Origin: G963665925 sp963665925
Lineage (GTDB): Bacteria > Bacillota > Clostridia > Peptostreptococcales > Acidaminobacteraceae
Reading direction: 5' to 3'
DNA: 64,000 nucleotides
Assembly (NCBI GenBank): GCA_963665925.1
Contig: OY762511.1
Coordinates: 3,844,001 to 3,908,000, forward strand
Below, piece after piece: positions 27,101 to 35,944 of this stretch. Below the pieces are notes generated by a model. The model worked only from the letters and a program-made list of their open reading frames with translations, was not told the origin of the DNA and did no database searches. Positions within the stretch are counted from its first letter, which is position 1. The number at the start of each line of letters is the position of its first letter. Made by a program: the position numbers and the translations under genes.

Positions 27101-27144
27101 ATTACTATTTTAGGTACGCCAAAGAGTATGACTTGAATTTTCAT
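24139..27144 (-). CDS. Large SARP/BTAD-type transcriptional regulator with ATPase and TPR domains
   Basis: A 1001-aa one-component regulator. Residues 1-95 form an OmpR-like winged helix, 96-225 a bacterial transcriptional activation domain (DPYDERAYRLIMDAY), about 240-560 a STAND-type ATPase with Walker A GEAGIGKTT (270-278) and a Walker B-like LTIDDLQW, and the rest TPR repeats. Such proteins switch on when a ligand is sensed by the repeats. The ATG follows CGGGGG. It lies downstream of the hut genes and transcribes the same way from its own promoter (27190-27218). Control of the hut genes or of the HD-GYP gene is possible but unproven. Confidence 0.9.
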   Translation of the reverse strand: MKIQVILFGVPKIVINGETIEFPFRKAEAIFYYLCVRRRVTRDELVNLFWSELKEETAKKNLRNALYQIKKTLGDQALKTPKRTVVEIGEGIELTCDVDSLLKDREIDAYTGPFLQGYTVKNAMNFDDWVIGFREHCRERFTEFAYENVEHEKDEDLNHLIQTMQVVIKVDPYDERAYRLIMDAYAKSGHVNKSFKIFQALKNLLNEDLGVEPDLETKSLFEKLAMQREEESAPKPATSMYGRKQELETINKSLRNYEAGISYKSVIIEGEAGIGKTTLLQNFLNQQRLDDRKHKQGTVMLSIICYQSEAAFYLKPWHAILEQIIDLTNRMEIFWPVQWRRELIRVFPSFADRLVIDEIDVEQSIALSPTLQVHLLEDIIGQLFGVIAENCKIVLTIDDLQWMDEMSLSILTSLMLQYGRNKLMIIGLKRSGSSNAVRKMKATLLRNGLVEAVHLSRFSKADIKGFLKQTDTEINDVDIVDVIYSETEGNPFFIKEYINALFASEDNSMTPAMRNIIEGRFNELTRDTSNLLDLAACFSDKIEFEALREVSGKSEIELLDILDELQAKNILLEGIDTGQFSFSHHKIREYIYENLSGTKKKVLNLKIAEWFLQHVQTYGYERLIYHYRQADEQVKAMKYHLIYIEGFLNFEHELYPVIDVSIDNKTLRLADNNRVMLWFKEAESDLEILREQSRIQNEVENLMMRLLLMQGRYYIREGLYDTGRKAIDELIDLANDHHDFDFMLKGIRQLVNYAVQTYDEVLMNVSIGKALEILKYYESKEEEGMIKRLRGLALMLMHRYDEAETELREAIALFKSIDNRRGKYRLNIAACHNYLGDLHRMQSKFDEAMKSYELAIEISELSGVSRCTSIFLTNAGQTAFDFGRKDEASAYFEEAIRQFDVYGTVWKRAIAEGYMALIKLEKNKFDEAYAHLEFSGMYAKKLKNPYSIGIFNKVRARFKKEIEKTGAKDFPAIISLDPEAYLQLAHGYFKKSSSEFEMDIQ

Positions 27145-27189
27145 TTTATTCCCCCGAAATATGGCTATAACCGGATAATTGACTATTTA

Positions 27190-27218
27190 ATTATAACAGA
27201 AACAGCCTCTATCGTCAG
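27190..27218 (-). promoter_or_regulatory. Promoter of the SARP-like regulator
   Basis: CTGACG (27213-27218) and TATAAT (27190-27195) on the minus strand, 17 bp apart. Confidence 0.65.
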
Positions 27219-27303
27219 TATATTTATAACTATTAAGGTCACTCTCTGAATTTATTGACGTCTTCAATATCATCTATAAGAATATTGTGATATTTTGCCG
27301 GAT

Positions 27304-27357
27304 TATAAAATCAAGACACTACTCTTGCGCGTGCACAAATAGCGTCTTGATTCTATA
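27304..27357. other. Imperfect 54-bp inverted repeat
   Basis: TATA-AATCAAGAC-CTA is mirrored by TAG-GTCTTGATT-TATA, with single mismatches between segments. It lies between the hut terminator and the regulator promoter and could be an operator or an RNA stem. Confidence 0.55.
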
Positions 27358-27408
27358 AACTTACATTGTCTAATAAGGCAATATGCCTATTTATCATTTC
27401 TACAATCT

Positions 27409-27436
27409 AAGAGCTGTCGTTTTCACGACAGCTCTT
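27409..27436. terminator. Terminator of the hut genes
   Basis: AAGAGCTGTCG and CGACAGCTCTT form an 11-bp stem with a 6-nt loop. A good T-run follows on the plus strand; on the minus strand, which carries the hut genes, only a short AGATTGT follows. Confidence 0.65.
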
Positions 27437-27482
27437 TTATGACTTTACTGATATCCTTCTGATGGAACTCAATTATGCAATT

Positions 27483-28382
27483 CTATTCGATGTCCATGAT
27501 TCTCTTTTCAAGAACCTGGTTCATAGAGAACTCTTCAACACCAAGGTAGTACTCAGCAGTTTGGATCATAGCTTCCATAGGAAGAAGTCCGATAACTTCT
27601 GAACCAATTACATTAACACCGTAACGCTTAGCTTCGATGCGAATAAGCTCGAATGATCTGTAAAGAGGTGTTTTTGTAAAGTCTGTCATGTTCATAGAAA
27701 CCTGAGTCAGGTTACGATCTTCCATTGCAATGCCAATACCCTTGCAGTAACGCAGACCGCCGCTTAGGTGACGAACACGCTTAGCGATTGCATTTGCAAT
27801 ATCAAGGTTGTTCGTGTCAAGAATTACATTGAATGCTACAAGAGGCATACGTGCACCCACTGCTGTAATACCTGCAGTTGGGTGAATTTCTGTACCAAAG
27901 TCAGGAATCCACTCTTCTTCTTTAACCTTCTCAGCCATGCCTTCGAATTGGCCCTTACGAACTTTTGAAAGGTTTTGTCTGTGTGAAGCTGACGCAGCTT
28001 TTTCGTATAGGAAAACTGGAATCTGGTGCTTTTCAAACACTTCTTTAGCAGTTGCTTTTGCAAGCTCAATTGCTTCTTCCATTGTGAAATTTTTAATTGG
28101 AATGAACGGAACAACATCCGTAGCGCCCATACGCGGATGCTGACCTTCATGCTTGTTCATATCGATTAGCTCAGCAGCCATACCCATAGCGTTTACAACA
28201 GCTTCCTTAAGCGCTTCAGGCTCACCTACCAGAGTAACAACCGTTCTGTTATGGTCTTCGTCACTGCTGTAGTCAAGCAGCTTCACACCATTTTTTCCTC
28301 TGAAGTTGTCAATAATTTTCTCAATTTTGTCTTTGTCCTTACCTTCACTGAAGTTAGGTACACATTGTACGATTGTTTGCAT
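27483..28382 (-). CDS. Glutamate formimidoyltransferase
   Basis: Transfers the formimino group of N-formimino-L-glutamate, the end product of histidine breakdown, to tetrahydrofolate, leaving glutamate. The 299-aa protein is the stand-alone transferase domain; no cyclodeaminase domain follows. The start QTIVQCVPNFSEG and the MNKHEGQHPRMGATDVVPF segment with its catalytic histidine are diagnostic. The ATG at 28382 has GGAGG 8 nt upstream. Third gene of the hut cluster. The one-carbon unit would join the THF pool used by MetF and the glycine cleavage system. Confidence 0.95.
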   Translation of the reverse strand: MQTIVQCVPNFSEGKDKDKIEKIIDNFRGKNGVKLLDYSSDEDHNRTVVTLVGEPEALKEAVVNAMGMAAELIDMNKHEGQHPRMGATDVVPFIPIKNFTMEEAIELAKATAKEVFEKHQIPVFLYEKAASASHRQNLSKVRKGQFEGMAEKVKEEEWIPDFGTEIHPTAGITAVGARMPLVAFNVILDTNNLDIANAIAKRVRHLSGGLRYCKGIGIAMEDRNLTQVSMNMTDFTKTPLYRSFELIRIEAKRYGVNVIGSEVIGLLPMEAMIQTAEYYLGVEEFSMNQVLEKRIMDIE

Positions 28383-28473
28383 GAAAATTTCCTCCTGTGA
28401 ATTACAGTATGGAACTTGCATGACTTAGCATGCAAGTTCCTCTTTTTCCAAACGTTGACCTACAAATTTCTAG

Positions 28474-30510
28474 TTACTTCAACCCGTATTTGTTAAATGC
28501 ATTTTCCACAAGGCCGCCAACAAGTTTCTCATCAGCAACGTATGGAATTGTAATATGATCAGATCCGTCATAAAGCTGGTTGTATTCAATTGAAGTTTCA
28601 ATTGCATGCTCATTTCTTGCCCAGTTACGACGAGATACGCCTACCATTGTATCCCATGGTACAGCACGACGAAGAATTCTGTCAACTCTTTCAGAACCGT
28701 CAAGAACCATACCGAAACCGCCGTTGATAGACTTGCTGATACCAACGCCACCACCATTGTGAAGCGCTACCATCGTCATACCGCGAGCAGCATTTCCTGC
28801 GAAACATTGTGTTGCCATTTCAGCAGTCATGTTTGAACCGTCATAAATGTTTGAAGTCTCACGGAATGGAGAATCTGTACCGCCAGTATCATGATGGTCA
28901 CGACCCAGCATAACTGGTCCGATTTCGCCTTTTCTAACCATATCGTTAAACTTAAGTGCAATATTCATTCTACCCAGAGCATCCTGGTAAAGAATACGTG
29001 CTTGCGTACCAACAACAAGACCATTTTTGTCTGCGTCACGAACCCAAACATAGTTGTCTCTGTCCTGAGGACGTCTATTAGGGTCAATACAGCTCATTGC
29101 AGCCGCATCTGTCTTAAGCAAGTCTTCCTTCTTGCCTGACAGACATACCCATCTGAATGGTCCGTATCCGTAGTCAAACAGCATTGGACCCATGATGTCT
29201 TCAACATATGATGGCCAGATAAAGCCTTCAGACTCATCTTTGCCATTCTTACAGATTTCAGGTTGTCCAGCATCGTAAACTGCTTTCATGAATGCATTAC
29301 CGTAATCGAAGAAGTAAGATCCATTTGCAGTAAGGTCCTTAATAAGCTCATAATGCTTAAGAAGCGTCTTGTTAACAAGTTCAACGAATTTCTTCTTGTC
29401 CTTGCTAAGAAGCTCTGTACGCTCTTCAAATGTAAGACCTTGAGGACAGTAACCACCATCATATGGAACATGGCAAGAAGTCTGGTCAGACAGCAGGTGG
29501 ATTTGAACCTTGTTGTCCGCTGCGTATTGCAGCAGGTCAACAATGTTGCCGAAGAATGCGATCGCACGGCCTTCGCCCTTGTCCATGTACTCTTTTGCTT
29601 CTGCAAATGCTTCCTTAGGATCTGCAGTCCAAGAATCTACCCATCCCTGCTCATGACGTGTCTCAATTCTAGATTTATCGACTTCGGCAATGATACCCAC
29701 GCCGTTTGCAATCTTAACCGCTTTACCTTGAGCGCCTGACATACCGCCAAGACCTGAAGTTACGTATAGGAATCCACCCAGATCCTGATCGCCAGTAATA
29801 CCGTACTTCAGACGGCCTGCGTTTAGAACTGTATTGAAAGTACCGTGAACGATACCCTGTGGTCCAATGTACATCCAGCCGCCTGCAGTCATTTGGCCGT
29901 AGTTTGATACGCCCATAGCAGCTGCTTTGTTCCAGTCTTCCGGATTGTCATACATACCGATCATAAGACCGTTTGTAATCAGAACACGTGGTGCTTCAGG
30001 AGATGAATGGAAGAGACCCAGCGGGTGTCCACTCATGACAACAAGTGTCTGGTCCTGAGTCATGACTTCAAGATACTTCTTGATAAGTCTGTACTGCATC
30101 CAGTTCTGGCATACACGGCCCGTTTCACCGTAAGTAACCAGCTCATATGGATAAAGTGCGATATCAAAGTCCAGGTTATTGTCAATCATAACCTGAACGC
30201 CTTTTGCTTCAGTAATACCTTTGTATTCTTCTAGAGGCTTTCCACTTAGGTGGCCTTCTGGACGGAAACGGTAGCCGTAAATTCTACCGTGCTCCATAAG
30301 TTCTTCCATAAACTCAGGTGCTAGAATTTCATGGAACTCTTCTGGAACATAACGAAGAGCATTTTTAAGAGCTGTCTCTGTTTGCTTTTGAGTCAGTGTA
30401 AACTCTCTCTTAGGTGCACGTCTATAACCTGCTTCGAATTTCGGATATTCAGGCAATACATTGTCAAGTTTGACCGTCATTGCCTCGCCAATCGCTTGAT
30501 TGCTAATCAT
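28474..30510 (-). CDS. hutU: Urocanate hydratase
   Basis: NAD-dependent enzyme that hydrates urocanate to imidazolonepropionate. At 678 aa it is the long form, similar in size to vertebrate UROC1 and longer than the roughly 550-aa form of Bacillus and Pseudomonas. Recognisable segments are the NAD-contacting GGMSGAQGKA and the HHDTGGTDSPFRET region. GAGGTG precedes the ATG at 30510. It is followed at 92 nt by the formiminotransferase gene. Confidence 0.95.
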   Translation of the reverse strand: MISNQAIGEAMTVKLDNVLPEYPKFEAGYRRAPKREFTLTQKQTETALKNALRYVPEEFHEILAPEFMEELMEHGRIYGYRFRPEGHLSGKPLEEYKGITEAKGVQVMIDNNLDFDIALYPYELVTYGETGRVCQNWMQYRLIKKYLEVMTQDQTLVVMSGHPLGLFHSSPEAPRVLITNGLMIGMYDNPEDWNKAAAMGVSNYGQMTAGGWMYIGPQGIVHGTFNTVLNAGRLKYGITGDQDLGGFLYVTSGLGGMSGAQGKAVKIANGVGIIAEVDKSRIETRHEQGWVDSWTADPKEAFAEAKEYMDKGEGRAIAFFGNIVDLLQYAADNKVQIHLLSDQTSCHVPYDGGYCPQGLTFEERTELLSKDKKKFVELVNKTLLKHYELIKDLTANGSYFFDYGNAFMKAVYDAGQPEICKNGKDESEGFIWPSYVEDIMGPMLFDYGYGPFRWVCLSGKKEDLLKTDAAAMSCIDPNRRPQDRDNYVWVRDADKNGLVVGTQARILYQDALGRMNIALKFNDMVRKGEIGPVMLGRDHHDTGGTDSPFRETSNIYDGSNMTAEMATQCFAGNAARGMTMVALHNGGGVGISKSINGGFGMVLDGSERVDRILRRAVPWDTMVGVSRRNWARNEHAIETSIEYNQLYDGSDHITIPYVADEKLVGGLVENAFNKYGLK

Positions 30511-30571
30511 TCAAATCACCTCGCTACTTTATCAAGGCAGCTCCAATTGAACGGAGCTGCCATTAAACTGC

Positions 30572-32107
30572 CTACTTAACTCCAGAAACCTCACCAATTG
30601 CCGCTTCAACAGCTTCTACAATTTCATGAGATCTGATCAAATCGTACATTGCGTTGATGTCGCGGTAAGTTTCACGGTCTTCCATGAATGCATCAATTTT
30701 GTTGCGTACAAGATCATAAACAACTTGAGTGCCTTTAGCCATTTTGCCGTTTGGATCAAGATCGATCGCCTGTGCAGCGCACATCAACTCAATTGCAAGC
30801 ACGTTGGCTACATTTTCGAAAATGTCTCTGGCCTTACGTGCTGCGATTGTACCCATAGATACATGGTCTTCCTGATTTGCACTCGATGGAATCGAGTCAA
30901 CACTTGCAGGATGTGCAAGCACCTTGTTTTCTGAAACAAGTGCCGCAGCAGCATACTGAGCAATCATGAAGCCGTTATGAAGGCCACCCTTTGGTGTCAG
31001 GAATGCTGGCAGACCGCTTAGTGCTGGATTTACCATTCTCTCAATACGTCTTTCAGACTCATTAGCGATTTCAGATAGTGCTATTCCCAGGAAGTCAAAT
31101 GGCAGTGCCATTGGCTGACCGTGGAAGTTACCGCCAGAGAATACCGACTCATCTTCTGGAATGATAATTGGATTATCTGTTACTGCATTAATTTCAATTA
31201 GAACCTTTTGTGATACAAACTCGATTGCGTCCTTGCTTCCACCATGAATTTGAGGAATACAACGGAGTGAGTATGCATCTTGAACACGGATTTCTCCCTG
31301 ACGTGTTGTTCTTTCGCTGCCCTCAAGGATATGAAGCAGATTAGCAGCTGTGTCCATTTGACCTTTATGAGGACGAATTGCATGGATACGTGGATCAAAT
31401 GCGTCAGTAATGCCACGAAGCGCCTCAATTGTAAGTGATGCAGTCATATCAGAAAGTTTCATCATCTTTTCTGCATCGTATACTGTCAGTGCACCGACTG
31501 CTGTCATTACCTGTGTACCATTGATCAGTGCAAGGCCTTCTTTTGAAGTAAGCTCAATCACGTCGACGCCTGCTTTAGCCATTGCTTCCCTACCAGGCAT
31601 AACTTCACCCTTGTATATAGCTTCGCCTTCACCAATCAGTGGCAGAACCATATGTGAAAGTGGTGCCAGGTCGCCAGATGCGCCTAGAGAACCTTTTTCA
31701 GGAATCACTGGATGAACACCTTCGTTAATCATTTTAACCAGAGTTTCAATTGTAGAAAGTCTAGCGCCAGAGTAGCCCTTTACCAGGTTGTTTACACGAA
31801 GCAGCATAATCGCTCTAACGATTTCTTCACTGAAAGGTTTGCCTACGCCACATGCGTGGGACACAATAAGATTTCTTTGAAGTTCTGCTGTATCTTCTTT
31901 AGAGATAACTGTGTCAGAGAACTTGCCGAAGCCTGTTGTGATTCCGTAAACGACTTTTCCCTCTTCAACAAACTTGTCAACGATATTTCTGCTTGCTTTT
32001 ACTCTTTCAACTGCTTTAGTATCAAGCTCAACTTTGTACCCTCTGCGTGCTACGTCTGCAACGTCTTGCAGCGTTAGCGAAAGTCCATCAAGAATTACTT
32101 TGTTCAT
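30572..32107 (-). CDS. hutH: Histidine ammonia-lyase
   Basis: Removes ammonia from L-histidine to give urocanate, the first step of histidine fermentation. The 511-aa length is typical. The self-forming MIO cofactor arises from Ala-Ser-Gly in GSLGASGDLAPLSHM. The ATG at 32107 follows a GGGGGA ribosome site. It leads the hutH-hutU-formiminotransferase cluster. The imidazolonepropionase gene (hutI) needed between HutU and the transferase is not in this window. No strong sigma-A promoter was found in the 206 bp upstream. Confidence 0.96.
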   Translation of the reverse strand: MNKVILDGLSLTLQDVADVARRGYKVELDTKAVERVKASRNIVDKFVEEGKVVYGITTGFGKFSDTVISKEDTAELQRNLIVSHACGVGKPFSEEIVRAIMLLRVNNLVKGYSGARLSTIETLVKMINEGVHPVIPEKGSLGASGDLAPLSHMVLPLIGEGEAIYKGEVMPGREAMAKAGVDVIELTSKEGLALINGTQVMTAVGALTVYDAEKMMKLSDMTASLTIEALRGITDAFDPRIHAIRPHKGQMDTAANLLHILEGSERTTRQGEIRVQDAYSLRCIPQIHGGSKDAIEFVSQKVLIEINAVTDNPIIIPEDESVFSGGNFHGQPMALPFDFLGIALSEIANESERRIERMVNPALSGLPAFLTPKGGLHNGFMIAQYAAAALVSENKVLAHPASVDSIPSSANQEDHVSMGTIAARKARDIFENVANVLAIELMCAAQAIDLDPNGKMAKGTQVVYDLVRNKIDAFMEDRETYRDINAMYDLIRSHEIVEAVEAAIGEVSGVK

Positions 32108-32313
32108 ATTGGTTCCCCCTATCATTTTCCCCGAAGCAAGTCGCGGTCTATCTTATGTCTATATCATCTAATCAATATAATCGCTTCGCTTCGGCAACGC
32201 GTTATTCAACAATCGCTTAATTTCAAATTCATTGTAGCAGGTGTACGTCAGTAAAACGTCTATTTACGACAGGGGTTTTTAAATTTGTTGACGTTTTCAG
32301 TCAATTCCGACTG

Positions 32314-32940
32314 TCAAAACATATTTGAAGCCAGCAAAACCATTGCAATCAGGTCGATTGGCAAATTTCCACAATACACATTTTCCGCAAACAAATCTGT
32401 CAATTTTCTGACTTTTTCTTCGGCATTTGTCCTTGTATTCTCCATTATTGACGCTGCCATATCACCAGATTTTTTCAATTGAACAGATTTTTTTACAATG
32501 TCCAGTATACGCAGTGCAGTATAAGCATACAAAAGCATAGCCAGCCAGTCCGGCAGATTATCATTGAAATCGTACCCCTTGTACTTTGACAATGCCGCTG
32601 CTGTGACAAACATCATTAGAAAAGCTCCGGCACTGTACATTTTTCTCCCAAGCAACTGATCAATAATCGAGTCAATCTCCTTCATTCCCACTGACTCAAT
32701 ATGATGCATTTGAACCTGTCTGACCCGTACACTGAAAAAGCCTTCCATTTCTCTAATTAAACGGCGCTTGACTATTTTATGGCTTGAAGCTTCACAATCA
32801 TTCTCAGGAAGGTTTTCAGATAAAAGCGCCATAAAATCCACCATATGAATAAAACTCAAGTCATCTTGACTTAAGTCTTCTTGTCCGTGACTTGTGTCAT
32901 TTGCAGACTGCAAGTCTCTATATTCCTTTCTCCTATTCAT
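32314..32940 (-). CDS. Unknown membrane protein, last gene of the Tad-like operon
   Basis: Not recognised. The 208-aa protein has a polar N-terminal half and two predicted hydrophobic segments (near AGAFLMMFVTAAAL and DWLAMLLYAYTALRI), ending in a third hydrophobic stretch. The ATG at 32940 overlaps the stop of the gene before it in an ATGA arrangement and has GGAGGG upstream, so the two are translationally coupled. Its fixed place after the kinase and another membrane protein suggests a pilus-assembly or signalling accessory role. Confidence 0.75.
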   Translation of the reverse strand: MNRRKEYRDLQSANDTSHGQEDLSQDDLSFIHMVDFMALLSENLPENDCEASSHKIVKRRLIREMEGFFSVRVRQVQMHHIESVGMKEIDSIIDQLLGRKMYSAGAFLMMFVTAAALSKYKGYDFNDNLPDWLAMLLYAYTALRILDIVKKSVQLKKSGDMAASIMENTRTNAEEKVRKLTDLFAENVYCGNLPIDLIAMVLLASNMF

Positions 32941-33920
32941 GACAGGTGCCCTCCTGTGTACAAGTGATAAAAAACAGCCACCAGGGCAATTACGAAATAG
33001 ACCTCTGCCATACTGCCGCCATACACCTTTTGTCCATAAGCTCTCAGCCATTTGTAGAGTCTCGCACTGGGGGATCGCATGATTTCATTAGAGGCCTGCC
33101 CGCCTGCAAGCATGCACAAAATCTGCTTCTTTACCCTTCCAAGCAGCATGCGCCTTGCCACCCATACTATTTCACGCACAAGTCGGTAGACAACATCCAC
33201 AGCCAATACCCGTATGAGTCCGTAATAACCCAGTGCGCGCAGAAACGTAAGTGACAGAAAGACCAGCAACGCTTCATGTATTTTGCCATTTCTCAAAATT
33301 CTTGCCAGTATTGGTCTGGCGCCCCCGTTGAGTGCTTGTGTATCGATTGTCAGGTTCAGAATGACGTTTGCTTCAGACTGTGACTCAAGTGAGCATTTTA
33401 AGCTGCCTAGCACAGATGCGCCCAGTGTTTCCGAGCTAAGCTGACCTGCTTTTGAAAATATAACAGCTTCTTTTGAAAATATAATAGCTTCTTTTGAAGT
33501 CTTCTCTTCACCCGCTTTATATGCCATGCGCAGCTCTTCTGTATAAATTCCCCCCTCACACGCACATTCTGACATACGCAGGGGTTTCCACAAATCCAAC
33601 TCACCAGCAGCCGCACTCTGCTCAAACAGGGCTTTCATGCAGATATCAGATGCTTCAAGTACCTCAAGCAAGAAATCCAAGAATCTGTACCCAGTCATTT
33701 TGCAGGCTATGCGCGCATAGGTCAGACACAGGGACTGCTTGACAACATATCTTCTGTAATAAAAAGCGCCCGGACTCAACCCCGACAGTTTTAAGGCACG
33801 CTTTGAAAACAGATGGACAGGATGATTTTTCGCGGTATGAACAGCCATTTGACAAAGGACTTCATGGTCCTCCGATGTACGAACGACGTCTGTAAGCTTA
33901 TTAAAAAAAGCCTTATGCAT
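32937..33920 (-). CDS. Unknown membrane-associated protein of the Tad-like operon
   Basis: Not recognised. About 327 aa, cysteine-containing and basic, with hydrophobic segments in the C-terminal part (LLVFLSLTFLRALGYYGL and VYFVIALVAVFYHLY). A tandem 21-bp repeat near 33448-33500 encodes EAIIFSK-EAVIFSK in the middle of the chain. The start overlaps the end of the kinase gene by 8 nt, and the stop overlaps the next start. Two nearby ATGs (33920 and 33926) are possible. The tight overlaps tie it to the kinase. Confidence 0.72.
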   Translation of the reverse strand: MHKAFFNKLTDVVRTSEDHEVLCQMAVHTAKNHPVHLFSKRALKLSGLSPGAFYYRRYVVKQSLCLTYARIACKMTGYRFLDFLLEVLEASDICMKALFEQSAAAGELDLWKPLRMSECACEGGIYTEELRMAYKAGEEKTSKEAIIFSKEAVIFSKAGQLSSETLGASVLGSLKCSLESQSEANVILNLTIDTQALNGGARPILARILRNGKIHEALLVFLSLTFLRALGYYGLIRVLAVDVVYRLVREIVWVARRMLLGRVKKQILCMLAGGQASNEIMRSPSARLYKWLRAYGQKVYGGSMAEVYFVIALVAVFYHLYTGGHLS

Positions 33921-35424
33921 GGTCATCACCCGTTTCCGCTTTGAAGCTTTCAACCCAGTTTAAAAAATAAGCACTTCCCATGAGATTGCTGATTTCAACA
34001 GCAAGTGGTCCTTCTGTCTCTTTAAGCATCTGGGTGAGCTCTGCAAAGGTCCTGATTTTTCGACCTCTATAATTGAAAGTTTTACTGTCTGAAAATAGAT
34101 AGGCCACCCTGAAACACAGGACCTCATGTTCTAAGTCAAGGAGTCTTTCTTCCATTTCCACATGTAGCTGTCGCTTCTTGACTGACTGGTTCAAAAGAAA
34201 TCTTATGAATCCACTTTCGTGCATTTCTTTGAAGTAGACCGGAATCTTTGGCAAACTGCCCTGCAGGCTTTTCGCGAAATCTTCCATTGAGTTGAACCGC
34301 ATGTTTTTCCAACCGATAAATCTGCCCCCGCTGATGCGATACAGCAGTCTTGCAAATTTTTGACTATCAAGCCCACCCGTTCTCTCATCAATCAATATCA
34401 TCAAATCGTCTTCTGAAGCACTTTTGAAAAGGGCATCCAAAACGCCCGCATCACAGCTTCTGATTATTTCATTCCAGTTTTCTTCCGATTCGGTCGCCAT
34501 GAGGGACAGGTCACGCAGTCCTTTTATTCTTCTATCCAGAAGTAGGACTTCTCCCTTTTCCGATTGTCTAAATCCTTTGTAGACCATATCAACATGTCTG
34601 CTTATGTCATAGCCGTCGCACCAGGCCTTCACCGACTCATAAGCAAGCCTGCTTCTCTTGTCATAGGCTGTAAGACCACGTATCAGCAATACGAGATCGT
34701 CTGGCATATCCTCAGGTATTTGCAGGTCTCCTTCCATGGTATCAACCATGATTTGAAAGGCATTCATGCCTTTATAGGGGCTTTCGCCAAGCCAAAGATC
34801 AACCAGCGTCATTCCCAGACTATAATAATCGAACTGCCTGCTTTTGATGCTTGCTTCAGAGTAGCTTTCAGGCGGCCTGTAGCCGTAGGTCCCCTTGGCG
34901 CCAGTCACATGCACTGCGTCCTGTCCAAGGGATGAACTAATTCCAAAGTCGCCAAGGTAGAGGTTTTCCTCTGCATCAAGGAAAATATTTGAGGGTTTTA
35001 AATCCATATGCACAATGTCCTGAGTGTGGATTTGGTACAAGGCTTCGTTGAGCACTGGAATCACAAAGGATTTCAGTGTTTCATAGCCCAGCTTCTCCAC
35101 TCTGGAAAGGTCGCCGTTCGCATAATAGGGAATCACTTCATACCGTCTTCCCTTGTATCTTCCAAGCGCGAGTACTGGAACTACATGCTTGAGATTCAGA
35201 TGTGAGAGTTTTACCATCATCTGCTCGTCGAGAACTGCATCGCGCCTGTAAAGTTTTACAACCTGCTTTTTCCCCTTGTAGGCACACAAGTAGATATCCG
35301 ATTGTCCGCTGCTTGTTCCAATTTGGGATAGAACCTGATACTTACCATCTATTTTTTCACCGAGTGCCACAGGGGGTGAAAATCCTACACTGACTTTCTT
35401 TTTAACAAATCGCGTTACTTCCAC
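33913..35424 (-). CDS. Serine/threonine protein kinase of the Tad-like operon
   Basis: A Hanks-type kinase of 503 aa. The kinase domain covers about 20-290: lysine in VVKLY (57), catalytic loop HMDLKPSN (139-146, with Met replacing the usual Arg of HRD), DFG at 159-161 and a PPE segment. The C-terminal 210 residues are soluble and unknown; there is no PASTA region and no membrane segment. It starts with GTG after AGGAGG. Kinases are not standard Tad components, so it may control pilus assembly or sense its state. Confidence 0.9.
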   Translation of the reverse strand: MEVTRFVKKKVSVGFSPPVALGEKIDGKYQVLSQIGTSSGQSDIYLCAYKGKKQVVKLYRRDAVLDEQMMVKLSHLNLKHVVPVLALGRYKGRRYEVIPYYANGDLSRVEKLGYETLKSFVIPVLNEALYQIHTQDIVHMDLKPSNIFLDAEENLYLGDFGISSSLGQDAVHVTGAKGTYGYRPPESYSEASIKSRQFDYYSLGMTLVDLWLGESPYKGMNAFQIMVDTMEGDLQIPEDMPDDLVLLIRGLTAYDKRSRLAYESVKAWCDGYDISRHVDMVYKGFRQSEKGEVLLLDRRIKGLRDLSLMATESEENWNEIIRSCDAGVLDALFKSASEDDLMILIDERTGGLDSQKFARLLYRISGGRFIGWKNMRFNSMEDFAKSLQGSLPKIPVYFKEMHESGFIRFLLNQSVKKRQLHVEMEERLLDLEHEVLCFRVAYLFSDSKTFNYRGRKIRTFAELTQMLKETEGPLAVEISNLMGSAYFLNWVESFKAETGDDHA

Positions 35425-35437
35425 AAGACCTCCTTAA

Positions 35438-35944
35438 TCACCGCATGATAAGCTGAATCAAAACTGCCAAATGTACTGCAAGCGCAAGGGGAAACGCAAG
35501 ACTTGGAGATTGTTCCACTTCATAGGGCACAAAGGCGCCCACAAGTGCGAGTGTCTTAAAATAAACAAATAGCCGCTTCATTCTTGACATCAGAATTTTA
35601 CGCCTAAGCAGAATACACAGTGCAAGAAAGCCAGCTATACAATATGTCATCACCATTATGTCGATGACAAAGGACAGACCGCCCACAGCACCCAAGACCA
35701 TGAACAGCTTCACGTCACCCGCTGAAATCAACCTCAGCATGAACGGTAAAAAATGAAGTGCAAAAGGAACAAGCAGGCCCAACGCACTGAAATCGACGTG
35801 GTGCTCAAGCACCGCTTGAATAACCACCATGCCGACTAAAAAGAATATCAGTATGACATTATAAACCTTTCTACGGCGCATATCTGTATAAGCACAGATG
35901 AACGTCATCAGTACAACGAAACTAATTTCTGTCATAGTCTTCAT
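35438..35944 (-). CDS. Prepilin peptidase (TadV/CpaA, A24 family)
   Basis: Membrane aspartyl protease that removes prepilin leaders. The 168-aa protein has four to six hydrophobic segments and both expected aspartates, in CAYTDMRRRKVYN and in AGDVKLF, the short form without a methylase domain as in TadV. GGAGC precedes the ATG at 35944. It overlaps the end of the preceding pilin-like gene by 23 nt. Confidence 0.9.
   Translation of the reverse strand: MKTMTEISFVVLMTFICAYTDMRRRKVYNVILIFFLVGMVVIQAVLEHHVDFSALGLLVPFALHFLPFMLRLISAGDVKLFMVLGAVGGLSFVIDIMVMTYCIAGFLALCILLRRKILMSRMKRLFVYFKTLALVGAFVPYEVEQSPSLAFPLALAVHLAVLIQLIMR

Noticed and set aside
32107..32313. Sigma-54 or strong sigma-A promoter for hutH
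   Set aside because: No TGGCAC-N5-TTGC element and no pair of good boxes at proper spacing; a lone TACAAT at 32231-32236 was not enough.
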